A DNA stretch of 64,000 nt from Psychrobacter sp. JCM 18900 (GTDB lineage Bacteria; Pseudomonadota; Gammaproteobacteria; Pseudomonadales; Moraxellaceae), in NCBI RefSeq assembly GCF_904846625.1, contig NZ_CAJHBL010000001.1, positions 1 to 64,000 of the forward strand, given 5' to 3'. Under the pieces are notes generated by a model, which was not told the origin of the DNA, made no database searches, and worked only from the letters and a program-made list of their open reading frames with translations. Position numbers and translations under genes: made by a program. Of the stretch, positions 35,535 to 44,423 are shown in pieces. The stretch's first letter is position 1. Every line of letters starts with the position of its first letter.

Positions 35535-36835
35535 TGATGCGTATCGGATATTATGCGCATCATCACGGCTCAGGACATTGCCGACAGGCAGACAAACTGG
35601 CTGCATTGCTACCTAATGATGCAAGAGCGCAATTAACGGTATTTACGAGCTTAGATATAAATAGCTATCGTTTTACCGCTATTGATGAACAGCAAATCGT
35701 ACGTTTGAATGCGGAAGATGAACACCCCGATGATATATTAGCAGGTCGTGCGGGAGAATATTGGCAACCAGCCAGCTTACACTACTCGCCCGTAGGTAAT
35801 GGCGACATTCAAAAACGCAGTCACCAAATACTAGACACTATCTTTCAACGTAAGATTGATCTGATGATTATTGATGTCAGTGTCGAGGTGGCCATGCTCT
35901 GCCGTGCGGCAAGCATTCCTTACCTTTACGTTAGGCTTCCGGGTATTCGCGATGATGCGCCACATTTGGGTGCTTTCACTGGTGCACTTGCCTTACTGGC
36001 GCCTTATCCTAAAGCGTTAGAGTTTACCCATACATCTGAATGGGTCTGTGATAAATCGCTCTATCTTGACTTTATCTCCTCTCAAAAAGCTGAGTCATAC
36101 ACTTATGAGAGTTTTATAGATATTTTGGCAAAATTAAGCGTAGGTGGCGAAATTTCTGCGCCTAAATCTACAAACCTACCATCTATCGAAACTCAATTAA
36201 CAGACAAGTCCGGAGCTACAATACCTATTATTACCGTTATCAAAGGCTATGGTGGACACAAAGCGATTGACGAAAAACTACCAGAGTTGCGCTCACTGCT
36301 ACCCGATGCATTAATTGTCTCTCTCGGGCCTATAGACGATGACAAACGATGTTATGTCGATATCTCAACTGAGGTAGATGACGTCACACCATTTATTTGT
36401 CATAGCAATTATCTGATGATGGCCTGTGGCCTAAATGCTGTCGCGCAAGCTTATCATTACGATACGCCGCTCATAGTAGTGCCTGATGACAGGCCACATA
36501 ATGAACAAGCCGTCATGGCTGAAGCGTTAGTCACTCAAAATAAAGCGCTAAATTGGCAGCAGTTTAAAACCTTGATGAGCGTCAATAACGGTCAACCTGA
36601 ATCTATTGATCAAGCGATTAATACTCGAAGTAAACAACACCCCACTACCTCGGTTGATAGCATTGAAGAAAATAACAGTGAGGAAAATAGCATTGAGGAA
36701 ATCAACGCAGTTACGCCAACAGCTGCTCAAGCGTTCATGCATAGCACCACTGCTTACCCTACTACCAAGCGTTGGTTTGAAAACTGGTTGCTCCCTCGAC
36801 TCAACTTAACACCCGAATCAAAAATTAAAGACTGA
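35534..36835 (+). CDS. Glycosyltransferase, MurG/GT28-like
   Basis: A 433-aa GT-B type transferase: N-terminal YYAHHHGSGHCRQADKLAALL (the HGxGH loop of MurG-like proteins) and C-terminal YLMMACGLNAVAQAYHYDTPLIVVPDDRPHNEQAVMAEAL, the UDP-sugar binding block. A Ser/Glu/Asn-rich insert with short repeats (EENNSEENSIEEINA) is near 375-390. Translationally coupled to the GT4 gene upstream. Its role in the same glycan pathway is inferred from context. Confidence 0.75.
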   Translation: MMRIGYYAHHHGSGHCRQADKLAALLPNDARAQLTVFTSLDINSYRFTAIDEQQIVRLNAEDEHPDDILAGRAGEYWQPASLHYSPVGNGDIQKRSHQILDTIFQRKIDLMIIDVSVEVAMLCRAASIPYLYVRLPGIRDDAPHLGAFTGALALLAPYPKALEFTHTSEWVCDKSLYLDFISSQKAESYTYESFIDILAKLSVGGEISAPKSTNLPSIETQLTDKSGATIPIITVIKGYGGHKAIDEKLPELRSLLPDALIVSLGPIDDDKRCYVDISTEVDDVTPFICHSNYLMMACGLNAVAQAYHYDTPLIVVPDDRPHNEQAVMAEALVTQNKALNWQQFKTLMSVNNGQPESIDQAINTRSKQHPTTSVDSIEENNSEENSIEEINAVTPTAAQAFMHSTTAYPTTKRWFENWLLPRLNLTPESKIKD

Positions 36836-36896
36836 CTTATTAAATATTGACTCATTAAAAATAACAGGCAACCTGATAGCGAGGTAAAGACAAGCG

Positions 36897-37892
36897 ATGA
36901 CCATTCAGCCAATGAGTAACGCTAGCACGACTTCTGATACTGTACCAATGACCGTCATTACGACTTGTTATGGTCGTAATCGTCATCTCTACAACCTACT
37001 GAGCAGTCTAGAAAATAGTAGTGTGAAGCCAGCCGAAGTCATTATCGTCAACGACGACGCTGATCCCAATCGGTTAGCTGAATTTTCATTGAATATCGTG
37101 AAACTACCGACTACGGTTAAATTAGCTCTGAATGACGGTGATGATAGTAACACTGCAGAGTTTGATATCGGACATAATCGCAATCTTGGAGCGTTGCAGG
37201 CAACTCACGATATGCTGATTTTTTTGGATGTTGATTGTATCGTAGCGCCTACGTTTATTGAGCAAATGTATAAGAAGCTTCTGCAATATCCTAATGCGCT
37301 TTTGATGGGTCAACCGCGCTATCTAACGCGACCATTATCAGTAGAAGAAAATGCACTATTAAAAACCAATCATTTACCTTTGTCTGTTTTAGACGAGCTG
37401 TCTGTCTATAACCCTTATCGTTATAATTTTGATGAAGCTGATTCAAACCAAGCTGGAATAAAGCAAACAGCTATCAAACAGACTGATGATTATGGTGCAT
37501 TTTGGAGCCTATGCTTCGCTATCAAGCGACAGACTTTTGATAAAATTGGCGGTTTCGACACCCAATATACAGGTTATGGCGCAGAGGATACGGATTTTTC
37601 CTTTACAGCACGTCGATTAGATATCGATTTTTACCTTACTGCCGATATCGCTTATCATCAGCAGCATAGTGTCTACCGGCCACCCCTCAATCATTTGAAC
37701 AGTATCATTATCAATGCCAATCGCTTTTATCAAAAATGGCACTGTTGGCCCATGGCAGGATGGTTGTCACAGTTTTCCGATATGGATCTGATTGATTGGA
37801 CTGAAGAACAGTCATCACTGATAGCCGTACGACGAGAGCCTAAAGACAAAGAGGTAGAGCTTTCTCATTGTCCCGACGCTCCTTATGTTTAA
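36897..37892 (+). CDS. Glycosyltransferase family 2 with galactosyltransferase-like C-terminus
   Basis: A 331-aa cytoplasmic GT2: VITTCYGRNRHLYNLLSSLENSS at the N-terminus, VIIVNDDADP, the DxD in FLDVDCIV, and a C-terminal GGFDTQYTGYGAEDTDFSFTARR, the Glyco_transf_7C-like motif of GT2/GT7-like galactosyltransferases. It starts 61 bp after the MurG-like gene and closes the co-directional run of four transferases. Confidence 0.85.
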   Translation: MTIQPMSNASTTSDTVPMTVITTCYGRNRHLYNLLSSLENSSVKPAEVIIVNDDADPNRLAEFSLNIVKLPTTVKLALNDGDDSNTAEFDIGHNRNLGALQATHDMLIFLDVDCIVAPTFIEQMYKKLLQYPNALLMGQPRYLTRPLSVEENALLKTNHLPLSVLDELSVYNPYRYNFDEADSNQAGIKQTAIKQTDDYGAFWSLCFAIKRQTFDKIGGFDTQYTGYGAEDTDFSFTARRLDIDFYLTADIAYHQQHSVYRPPLNHLNSIIINANRFYQKWHCWPMAGWLSQFSDMDLIDWTEEQSSLIAVRREPKDKEVELSHCPDAPYV

Positions 37893-37939
37893 CTATTTTT
37901 AGCAATTTCTAGCTAAACATAGCTTAGTGAATCAATATT

Positions 37940-38781
37940 CTAGTACCGATGAATAGTCACTCCTGTAGGTGGTCGACTCGTTTCCTGACGTTCAAAACTC
38001 CAATTATGTCCATGCCAAAAGTGAGCAGTTTTATCATTGTCATTGAAGCCGATCATTACTATCTCCAATGGTGGTTTTGTCTTTTGAATATGGTGTAAGT
38101 ATGCTCGAGCTGCCAGCATCAGCCGATACAATAGAAAACCTGATGAAGGTGCTGACGAATGAATATCGGTAAAGTATGGATAGTCAGTAACGACTTTGTG
38201 ATGCTCTGTTTGTGATGCTCTGATAGCACACTGTGGTAGATAGGGCTTGACCATAGTTTTTGCATGTTCGAAGGAATATCTAAGATACGTTGAGCAGTGA
38301 TAGGATCATCATTGGGGCTTGGGTCATCAGCTAATGTTGGAAACTGATAAGGCTGGTTGCTCGTCAGTACCCCTAATGGCGCGACCTCTCTCATTTGCTC
38401 CATTACTGATATATGATTGCTTCTAGGCGGTAGGCCAAAATGCAGCTTACTATCACCAATCTGCCGAAAAAACAGCAACTTAGGTAATGAACTAGCTAAC
38501 TGATGGCTGGCAAAAAAATCATCATGAATAAAGTGATTAAATAACACCAAGACATCATCGGGCTGTATTAGCATTTCAAGCTGCGTCGTGGTCACAGCAG
38601 GATTATTTGCAATTAGCACGACTCGTTTAGCTTGCTCTAGTGCAGGCTGTATAACGACTGGTAGTGTTAAGAAAGCAGATTGCGCTGTGCTTATATCATC
38701 AAATATGTATTCGCTCTTCTCTGATAGCGAGATACTCTGTTTAAGTATTGGTTTTTTTGTATTGGACTCTGTATTGGACAT
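37940..38781 (-). pseudogene. Broken gene in the glycan cluster, single-base frameshift
   Basis: Two frames, 38781-38119 (220 aa) and 38254-37940 (104 aa), read as one protein if one A is added to the A5 run at 38257-38261 (..MQK-T-MVKPYLPQ..), giving 280 aa. The ATG at 38781 has AAGG 7 nt upstream, and the C-terminal part (SAPSSGFLLYRLMLAA, GFNDNDKTAHFWHGHNW) is well formed, so an intact ancestor existed. The nucleotide-binding-like start (VVLIANNPAV, DDVLVLFNHF) and the HFWHGHNW end faintly recall GT29-type sialyltransferases, which I cannot confirm. Mutation or base-calling error are both possible. Confidence 0.7.
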
Positions 38782-39434
38782 GGCAACCTTAGTTAATGTA
38801 AACTTTTGATTGCTACTTTAGCATTATTAGCAATTTTTATAGACAAAGCTTTACCTCTATTGTGCACGGATAAAGCCTTATCTTAATAAAAGTCTGCGAC
38901 CTCCGACCTCTTACTTATTCAACTCAAAAATCATATTTTGCCATTATTTCAATTTGCTGACCTACCAGAATGCGATAGTCGCAACATTTCATAGTAGGTA
39001 AGTACTATTCGTTGGCACTTCTTCTAAATCATATAGAAAACCTTTCTATATCACTAATACTCTAGTTGAGTCATTCCTAGATGACGATTCTTTTATTTAG
39101 TAGATGATATATCATCAGCTAGCTATCTCAGCTCATTGCCGTAACAATATCTTCTATTCATTTCGCAATTAATCAGTAAGGAAATATAGGTTAATCTTCA
39201 GTAAGTATCATCGCTGGAGTGTTGCTAGCCTGCCGACCTTTCGCAAAAAGCTCCTAAGATTGTATTAATGGTTCAGTATCTGCTAAAAAAAGTCACCTTT
39301 CTTTAACTTTTATAAAAGTACGTAACGCTATAACTCGCTATTATCTACTTATTCAATAGATCGACGTTCAATTCAGATACCTTTGACCATTAAACAAACA
39401 TGCTTATTTATAATCAGCCTAAAAGGACCTTACT
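38782..39434. other. Intergenic region, about 650 bp, A+T-rich
   Basis: No gene seen. It holds the promoter of the broken gene on the left and the 5' region of the repeat protein on the right. No strong hairpin was found. Confidence 0.5.
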
Positions 39435-39734
39435 ATGAAAAAATTCAACATGAAAAAAATCGCTATCAGCTCACTATTGGCCGTATCTACTTGCTTTGCT
39501 ATGATCGGTCCAGCGAATGCGGCCCAACAAGTTGTCGTGGTCAAAGACAAACATCAAACAAAACAAGCGGTCGTCGTGAATGCAAAGCCCAAAGCGAAAC
39601 AAGTCATCGTGGTTAAAGCTAAACCTAAGGCCAAGCAAGTTGTCGTAGCGAAAGCGAAACCTAAAGCCAAAAAAGTAATCGTCGTTAAAGATAAACATCC
39701 AGCACAAAAAGTGGTCGTTGTGAAATCAAGATAG
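39435..39734 (+). CDS. Small exported protein of 12-residue Val/Lys repeats
   Basis: A 99-aa protein with a clear Sec signal peptide (KKFNMKKIAISSLLAVSTCFAMIGPANA, cleavage near residue 29) and a mature region made of five full 12-residue repeats plus a partial one (consensus QVVVVKAKPKAK; residues 32-43, 44-55, 56-67, 68-79, 80-91, 92-99). Each repeat alternates a beta-prone Val run with a basic KAKPKAK segment. No family is recognised. Such regular beta/basic repeats suggest a fibrous, DNA- or polyanion-binding, or amyloid-like surface protein; this is inference. AAGGA precedes the ATG. Confidence 0.8.
   Translation: MKKFNMKKIAISSLLAVSTCFAMIGPANAAQQVVVVKDKHQTKQAVVVNAKPKAKQVIVVKAKPKAKQVVVAKAKPKAKKVIVVKDKHPAQKVVVVKSR
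39528..39731 (+). repeat. 36-bp tandem repeats coding the Val/Lys units
   Basis: Five and a half degenerate 36-bp units, in frame, in the small exported protein. Confidence 0.8.
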
Positions 39735-39781
39735 ACCAAGCAAGACTGATACCCTATACAGCTTATGTAGAACCCACTATA

Positions 39782-40429
39782 TTAAGCAGGGAACACCACT
39801 ACCTCATCGCCTTCCTGCCATGGCTGAAACTTAGTCATGGCTTGTACAAATAACGGATGTTCCAACCAATGTTGTAGCCACAGCTGTAGCTTGGGATAAG
39901 GCAATTTATAAAAGACATTACGATCTACATGGGCAAACTGGCGAACGAACGGCATGATACCAATATCAGCAACCGTCACGTTGTTACCTAGTAGATACGT
40001 ATTCTTAGTCAATAACGCTTCTAAATCCTGCAGAAAAACCTCACCTTTTTGTCGATACTCTGTCTGAGTCATCTCAGGGTGACGATCGGCATATTTGTAG
40101 CGATCGAGCCACTGCTTAAACTCATTGTCGTTTTGTGCTATCAGTGCATTAGCTTCAGATGAAATCTTTTCATTGAGCAGTCCTTGAGGATCGTTTTTCT
40201 CAAGCGCCCACATCATGATCTCCGCACTCTCTTCAATGACAGATCCATCTGAAAGCTGTAACACAGGGACCGTACCTTTTGGACTAATCGCTAGCATCTG
40301 ATCTGGCTTGTTCTTTAACGTGATTTCCCGTAGCTCTACTGGCAACTCGGCGAATATTAGACCGAGACGAGCGCGCATAGCATAAGGACAGCGACGAAAA
40401 GAGTACAAGCGAGGCAACGAGGTGTTCAT
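39782..40429 (-). CDS. Glutathione S-transferase family protein
   Basis: A 215-aa GST. I start at the ATG 40429, 6 nt after GGAGG; an upstream frame to 40462 is not needed. The thioredoxin-like domain has PRLYSFRRCPYAMRARLGLIF with a CPYA active-site-like motif (a Cys in place of the classical Tyr/Ser) and KGTVPVLQLSDGSVIEES. C-terminal NVTVADIGIMPFV is the N-cap/hydrophobic-staple region. The CPYA motif is like the Omega/glutaredoxin-like group, suggesting thiol transfer. Confidence 0.85.
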   Translation of the reverse strand: MNTSLPRLYSFRRCPYAMRARLGLIFAELPVELREITLKNKPDQMLAISPKGTVPVLQLSDGSVIEESAEIMMWALEKNDPQGLLNEKISSEANALIAQNDNEFKQWLDRYKYADRHPEMTQTEYRQKGEVFLQDLEALLTKNTYLLGNNVTVADIGIMPFVRQFAHVDRNVFYKLPYPKLQLWLQHWLEHPLFVQAMTKFQPWQEGDEVVVFPA

Positions 40430-40533
40430 AGATTCCTCCATAGTTGAATAGGAATTAAGCAATAGGTAAAAAGAAAATAAAGAAAAACCAGCAGACGCAA
40501 ATCGACTGACATCAATAGTTGTTAAGGCGCTGT

Positions 40534-42147
40534 TTAACAGGTGACAGACTTATAATTGGCCATAGTTTCTACTAACGACTTTGGCAGATAAGCACCTTTC
40601 AGGTGCGCTTGCGGATAATGCTGCTCAACCCACGATTGATAGTTATAGACAGTTAGCGTACCACAATATAATAAATATAAAACCTGCACGCCGATGCTAC
40701 GTGACAAGCCCATTACGCAATGGAAATTGATAAGCGTGATGAGGCTATCCTTTACCTGATTATCTTCTACCTGACTATCCTCTACCCAACTCTCATTATT
40801 AGCGGTTATTGCTTGTATCTCTACCGATTGTGACAAAGCTTCAATTTGTTGAAATAGATTAATATAGTCTTGGAGCAATACGTCATTTAATGGCTGCAAA
40901 TCCAACAAAGGTAAATATAAATAATGGACAGGCGTGTTCATGATGCCGTTAGCAGCTATTCTAAGATTATGAGCGTGGCTAGATATCTCAGCAGCCAAAT
41001 CAACAACGATAATCTGATAATGAACTAAGGACGGTATTTTTTCTGGCACAATCGACCGTTCTAGTAAATCGTAGCCAAATAACCAATACGTTAAATGACT
41101 ACTTAGATCCGTCTGCATCAATCGAGCTGAAGCAACAACTTTGACCTTGTCATTAATAGCATATGGCGTGAGTGAATACTTTTGACTTTTGGAGAAAACT
41201 TTAAAATACCACTGCCCTAAAAGTGACATGCCATTATAAATAATAATGATTGGCGCAAACTTAATCCAAGTATGTAAGGTCAGTCGGCCGTTACTGGATT
41301 TTTGGAACCAGCGTATATCCCGTATTGGCTTGTCCTGTTGATAGGCACAAGCCAACATCATAAAACTAATCAACCAATATGCAGCAATGATAATGGCTAA
41401 ATCTTCTGCAATTTCAGACGCTATCATACTCATATTAGCAAAATAAAACCCTGCTATCGCTATCAATAAGAATCCTATCACCCCCAGTGTCAGATGCTTG
41501 ATTACCAGTGCATTTCGGATTCGATTTGAGATCATAAGCACCGAAACTGCCAACACTACCCCGCCGAACATATCTAACAAATGATGTTGATACGTCAACA
41601 CTGTCGATAGGGCAATCAATGTACATATGCCAGTCAGCAACAATCGATAAGCCGCTAAAATCCATCTCTTTTTAGACGCTACAACATCCCATAATGATGC
41701 GCCAAGCAACATGGCATAACTGACATGCAATGATGGGAGCTGATTGAATGGCTTGTCCACCAACTGCAAAAACTGATAGCCAAACTGCGTCCAATCGTCA
41801 GGAATCGAACGACTAAATGAGAAACGAGCAGGATAAAAATAGAAAATTAAACAGGCAAAAATGGTCGCTAAGATTAAGCGGTAGGTCAATAGAGATAATT
41901 GCGTGGACGTCCGCACTAAGAAAAAACTAGCCACAAATAAAATCAACGACCAGCTATAAGGAACAATCATAGCGGGAATGAAAGGAATCATGCTATCAAA
42001 CGGTGTGGCGAGATTATAAATTTGCGATGGATAAAGTTTATACAGGGAGACATTATAAAAAGTCGTTAAGTTGTAGAGCAGATAAAATAACGATAACGCA
42101 AGACCTAGGTGTCTGAATCGATTTAAATTTGATGGAGTTTGCAACAC
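40534..42147 (-). CDS. PAP2 phosphatase fused to a dual-specificity-phosphatase-like domain
   Basis: A 537-aa two-domain membrane protein. The N-terminal half (hydrophobic helices to about residue 270) is PAP2-like: SLH at 139-141 (LPSLHVSYAML) and HHLLD at 188-192. The C-terminal half has the tyrosine/dual-specificity phosphatase loop HC(x5)R: H476-C477-VMGLS-R483. This fusion is known in databases as PAP2/dual-specificity phosphatase protein. It probably dephosphorylates a lipid-linked or isoprenoid phosphate in the glycan pathway, but the substrate is not known. Confidence 0.8.
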   Translation of the reverse strand: MLQTPSNLNRFRHLGLALSLFYLLYNLTTFYNVSLYKLYPSQIYNLATPFDSMIPFIPAMIVPYSWSLILFVASFFLVRTSTQLSLLTYRLILATIFACLIFYFYPARFSFSRSIPDDWTQFGYQFLQLVDKPFNQLPSLHVSYAMLLGASLWDVVASKKRWILAAYRLLLTGICTLIALSTVLTYQHHLLDMFGGVVLAVSVLMISNRIRNALVIKHLTLGVIGFLLIAIAGFYFANMSMIASEIAEDLAIIIAAYWLISFMMLACAYQQDKPIRDIRWFQKSSNGRLTLHTWIKFAPIIIIYNGMSLLGQWYFKVFSKSQKYSLTPYAINDKVKVVASARLMQTDLSSHLTYWLFGYDLLERSIVPEKIPSLVHYQIIVVDLAAEISSHAHNLRIAANGIMNTPVHYLYLPLLDLQPLNDVLLQDYINLFQQIEALSQSVEIQAITANNESWVEDSQVEDNQVKDSLITLINFHCVMGLSRSIGVQVLYLLYCGTLTVYNYQSWVEQHYPQAHLKGAYLPKSLVETMANYKSVTC

Positions 42148-42321
42148 CTAGTACCTCATTTGACTATTGAATAAATATTTCAAAAACTTTGGCAATATAA
42201 TCATAGTTAAAGTTGTCATAATAGCAACTTATTGTTGGCTAAAAACTGCCTATACCCATTGGAAATACAGTGGTTTTGAACTTATACTTGACTATTTTTC
42301 GGACTTAGAAGGATTTGAGAA

Positions 42322-43338
42322 ATGCAGTTTTTGAGGATGATAAGTCAGCAGTTGAGTCGATTTACGGCATTGGTTATTATTTTAGCGGCCGCAGTCACAT
42401 TTATAGAGCCTGCGACTTTTTCTTGGGTGACAGGTGATACCCAAGTCATTGTTCTGGGTGTCATTATGCTCGCAATGGGTATGACACTAGGTAAAGAAGA
42501 CTATAAAGTGTTGGCCCAGCGCCCGCTTGATATTTTTATCGGTTCAATTATCCAATATACCATTATGCCGATTTTAGCGATTAGCGTGGCTAGATTGTTT
42601 GATTTATCGCCTGGGTTGACACTGGGTCTAGTATTGGTTGGTACTTGTCCTGGAGGTGTGTCTTCAAACATTATGAGCTACCTTGCCAAAGGTGATGTGG
42701 CGTTTTCGGTAGGTATGACCACCGTATCGACCATCATTGCACCGTTAGTGACGCCACTTTGGCTCAATTATTTGGTTGGTCAGTCTGTAGAAATGGATGG
42801 CTGGGGTATGTTCCGCTTTATGCTATTAGTGACGTTGTTGCCAGTCGCTATTGGCTCTATGTTAAACATTCTATTTCAAAACAAACACTGGTTTAATGAT
42901 GTACGTGCGGTGATGCCAGGTGTGGCTGTATTGGCTTTCGCCGCTATCGTCGGTGGCGTTGCCGCTGTATTTGGTGATCAGTTCTTGCAGTCAGGGCTAG
43001 TTGTTATCTTGGCCATTGCGGTACACAATATCGTCGGTTATATATTGGGTTACTACTCAGGTGCCTTATTTGGTATGAGCAAACCCAAAAAACGCACCAT
43101 ATCTATCGAGGTTGGTGTACAAAATGCAGGGTTGGCCACGGGCTTAAGCACTAAGTTTTTCCCTGGCAATGCAGAGTCCGCCATCGCTGCCGCCGTTGCT
43201 TGTATTTGGCACTCTGTTTCTGGCTCTATATTGGCCAATATCTTCGCTTGGTGGGATAAGCGTCAGGAAGCGAAAAATCCTACCGTCATCGAGACTGAAG
43301 AGACCTTAGAGCTTGGTAAGCCAATCAGAAATCATTAG
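42322..43338 (+). CDS. Bile acid:sodium symporter (BASS) family transporter
   Basis: A 338-aa inner-membrane protein of the BASS family with about 10 helices. Seen: GVIMLAMGMTLG, the Na+-site region LVGTCPGGVSSNIMSYLAKGDVAFSVGMTTVSTIIAPLVTPLWL, and the second repeat VGVQNAGLATGLS. Members move organic anions such as pantothenate, pyruvate or bile acids with Na+. A paralogue lies at 45379. Preceded by its own promoter region; not in an operon with the convergent SDR gene. Confidence 0.88.
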   Translation: MQFLRMISQQLSRFTALVIILAAAVTFIEPATFSWVTGDTQVIVLGVIMLAMGMTLGKEDYKVLAQRPLDIFIGSIIQYTIMPILAISVARLFDLSPGLTLGLVLVGTCPGGVSSNIMSYLAKGDVAFSVGMTTVSTIIAPLVTPLWLNYLVGQSVEMDGWGMFRFMLLVTLLPVAIGSMLNILFQNKHWFNDVRAVMPGVAVLAFAAIVGGVAAVFGDQFLQSGLVVILAIAVHNIVGYILGYYSGALFGMSKPKKRTISIEVGVQNAGLATGLSTKFFPGNAESAIAAAVACIWHSVSGSILANIFAWWDKRQEAKNPTVIETEETLELGKPIRNH

Positions 43339-43359
43339 TACTAATAAAGATAATACTGA

Positions 43360-43398
43360 GCTAGGTGACATTGAACTAGGTGATATTGAACTAGCTAA
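43360..43398. repeat. 16-bp direct repeats after the BASS gene
   Basis: The unit CTAGGTGAYATTGAA occurs twice, followed by a partial third copy (CTAG). No function recognised. Confidence 0.6.
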
Positions 43399-43420
43399 TA
43401 AAGTTAAAACGCTATGAGTT

Positions 43421-43460
43421 AAAACACTATGCTAGATTATTATTTCTAGCATAGTGTTTT
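43421..43460 (+). terminator. Strong terminator hairpin of the BASS gene
   Basis: AAAACACTATGCTAG pairs exactly with CTAGCATAGTGTTTT (15 bp) around a 10-nt loop, ending in TTTT. The 3' arm AGCATAGTGTTTT is then echoed in imperfect copies up to about 43550. Confidence 0.85.
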
Positions 43461-43550
43461 CTAATAAAGTACCTTCTAATACAGAGTCTTTTAACATAGT
43501 GTTTTTTAATATAGCGCTCTCTAGCATAGTATTTTTAGCATAGCACTATC
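43446..43550. repeat. Degenerate tandem copies of the terminator arm
   Basis: Repeats of the form tagcatagtgttttctaata occur at 43446, near 43497, 43526 and 43537 with drift, as if the terminator's 3' arm was duplicated several times. Confidence 0.6.
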
Positions 43551-43602
43551 GACAATTTGAATAAACCGCTAGCCTCTCTTCTAGGTTCTCACCTAACGTA
43601 GT

Positions 43603-44406
43603 CTACCGTAACTCATTTCCAAAACGTTTACGCACCTGACGCAAGTACAAAGCTGGCGCAATACGCCACAATAAACTGCCAAAGCGCGAGAGAGGGTCCG
43701 GCAATATCCAACGTTTGCGCCGCTGCAAACCTTGATCGATCTGTTCGGCCATCCATTCAGCACTACGTATATTACCGATCATTGAGCGTGGATGCTTTGC
43801 GATACTGCCATCACGGCCGAGCGCGTGGTTCTCGATAGGTGTATCAAGAAAGCTAGGATAGACCATAAGGATATGTATACCTTCAGATTCTAGTTCCAAG
43901 CGCAATACTTCAAAGAACTGTGTCAGCGCCCCTTTTGCCGCACAATACGCTGCCCGTCCAGGAACTGGCATCCAGCCAGCCATTGAGCCGATACAGATAA
44001 TTTGACCTTTAGATTCTCGTAGCATCGGTAGCGCAGCCATGGTCAGCTCCACTGCTCCTTGCCAATCTACCGCCATAACTTTGCGGAACACCGCAGGATC
44101 AGTCTGATGCGCTGGTGATCGATGGGTAATCCCAGCATTGTTCACCAATAGATCAAGACGGCCAAATCGCTCGCTAACTTGCTCAATAAGCGCAGCAATA
44201 TCATTAACTTGAGTGATATCAGTGACGACTGTCATGACTCTAGCAGAGTCCTCTAACTCACGAGCGCGGGCGATCAGCACTTGCTCATCTATATCAGCGA
44301 GTACTAAGTGATGTCCAGCAGCATACCAGTGCTGTGCCATTGCCCAACCAAGTCCTGATGCAGCACCAGTGATTAAAGTAACATTTATTGATGACATTGA
44401 TGGCAT
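43603..44406 (-). CDS. Short-chain dehydrogenase/reductase
   Basis: A 267-aa classical SDR. The ATG at 44406 follows GGGAG; an upstream TTG is less likely. Seen: VTLITGAASGLGWAMAQHW (TGxxxGxG), NNAGITHRSPA (NNAG), the active-site Tyr/Lys YCAAK in AAYCAAKGALTQF, and a basic C-terminus. It is the last gene of a four-gene operon with the epimerase-like gene, overlapping neighbours closely. Substrate unknown, probably a lipophilic alcohol or ketone. Confidence 0.87.
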   Translation of the reverse strand: MPSMSSINVTLITGAASGLGWAMAQHWYAAGHHLVLADIDEQVLIARARELEDSARVMTVVTDITQVNDIAALIEQVSERFGRLDLLVNNAGITHRSPAHQTDPAVFRKVMAVDWQGAVELTMAALPMLRESKGQIICIGSMAGWMPVPGRAAYCAAKGALTQFFEVLRLELESEGIHILMVYPSFLDTPIENHALGRDGSIAKHPRSMIGNIRSAEWMAEQIDQGLQRRKRWILPDPLSRFGSLLWRIAPALYLRQVRKRFGNELR

Positions 44407-44423
44407 TAATGATTTTCTCCCTA

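Noticed and set aside
39474..39707. Antisense frames over the Val/Lys repeat gene
   Set aside because: They arise from the 36-bp repeat being open in several frames; the sense frame has the signal peptide and ribosome site.
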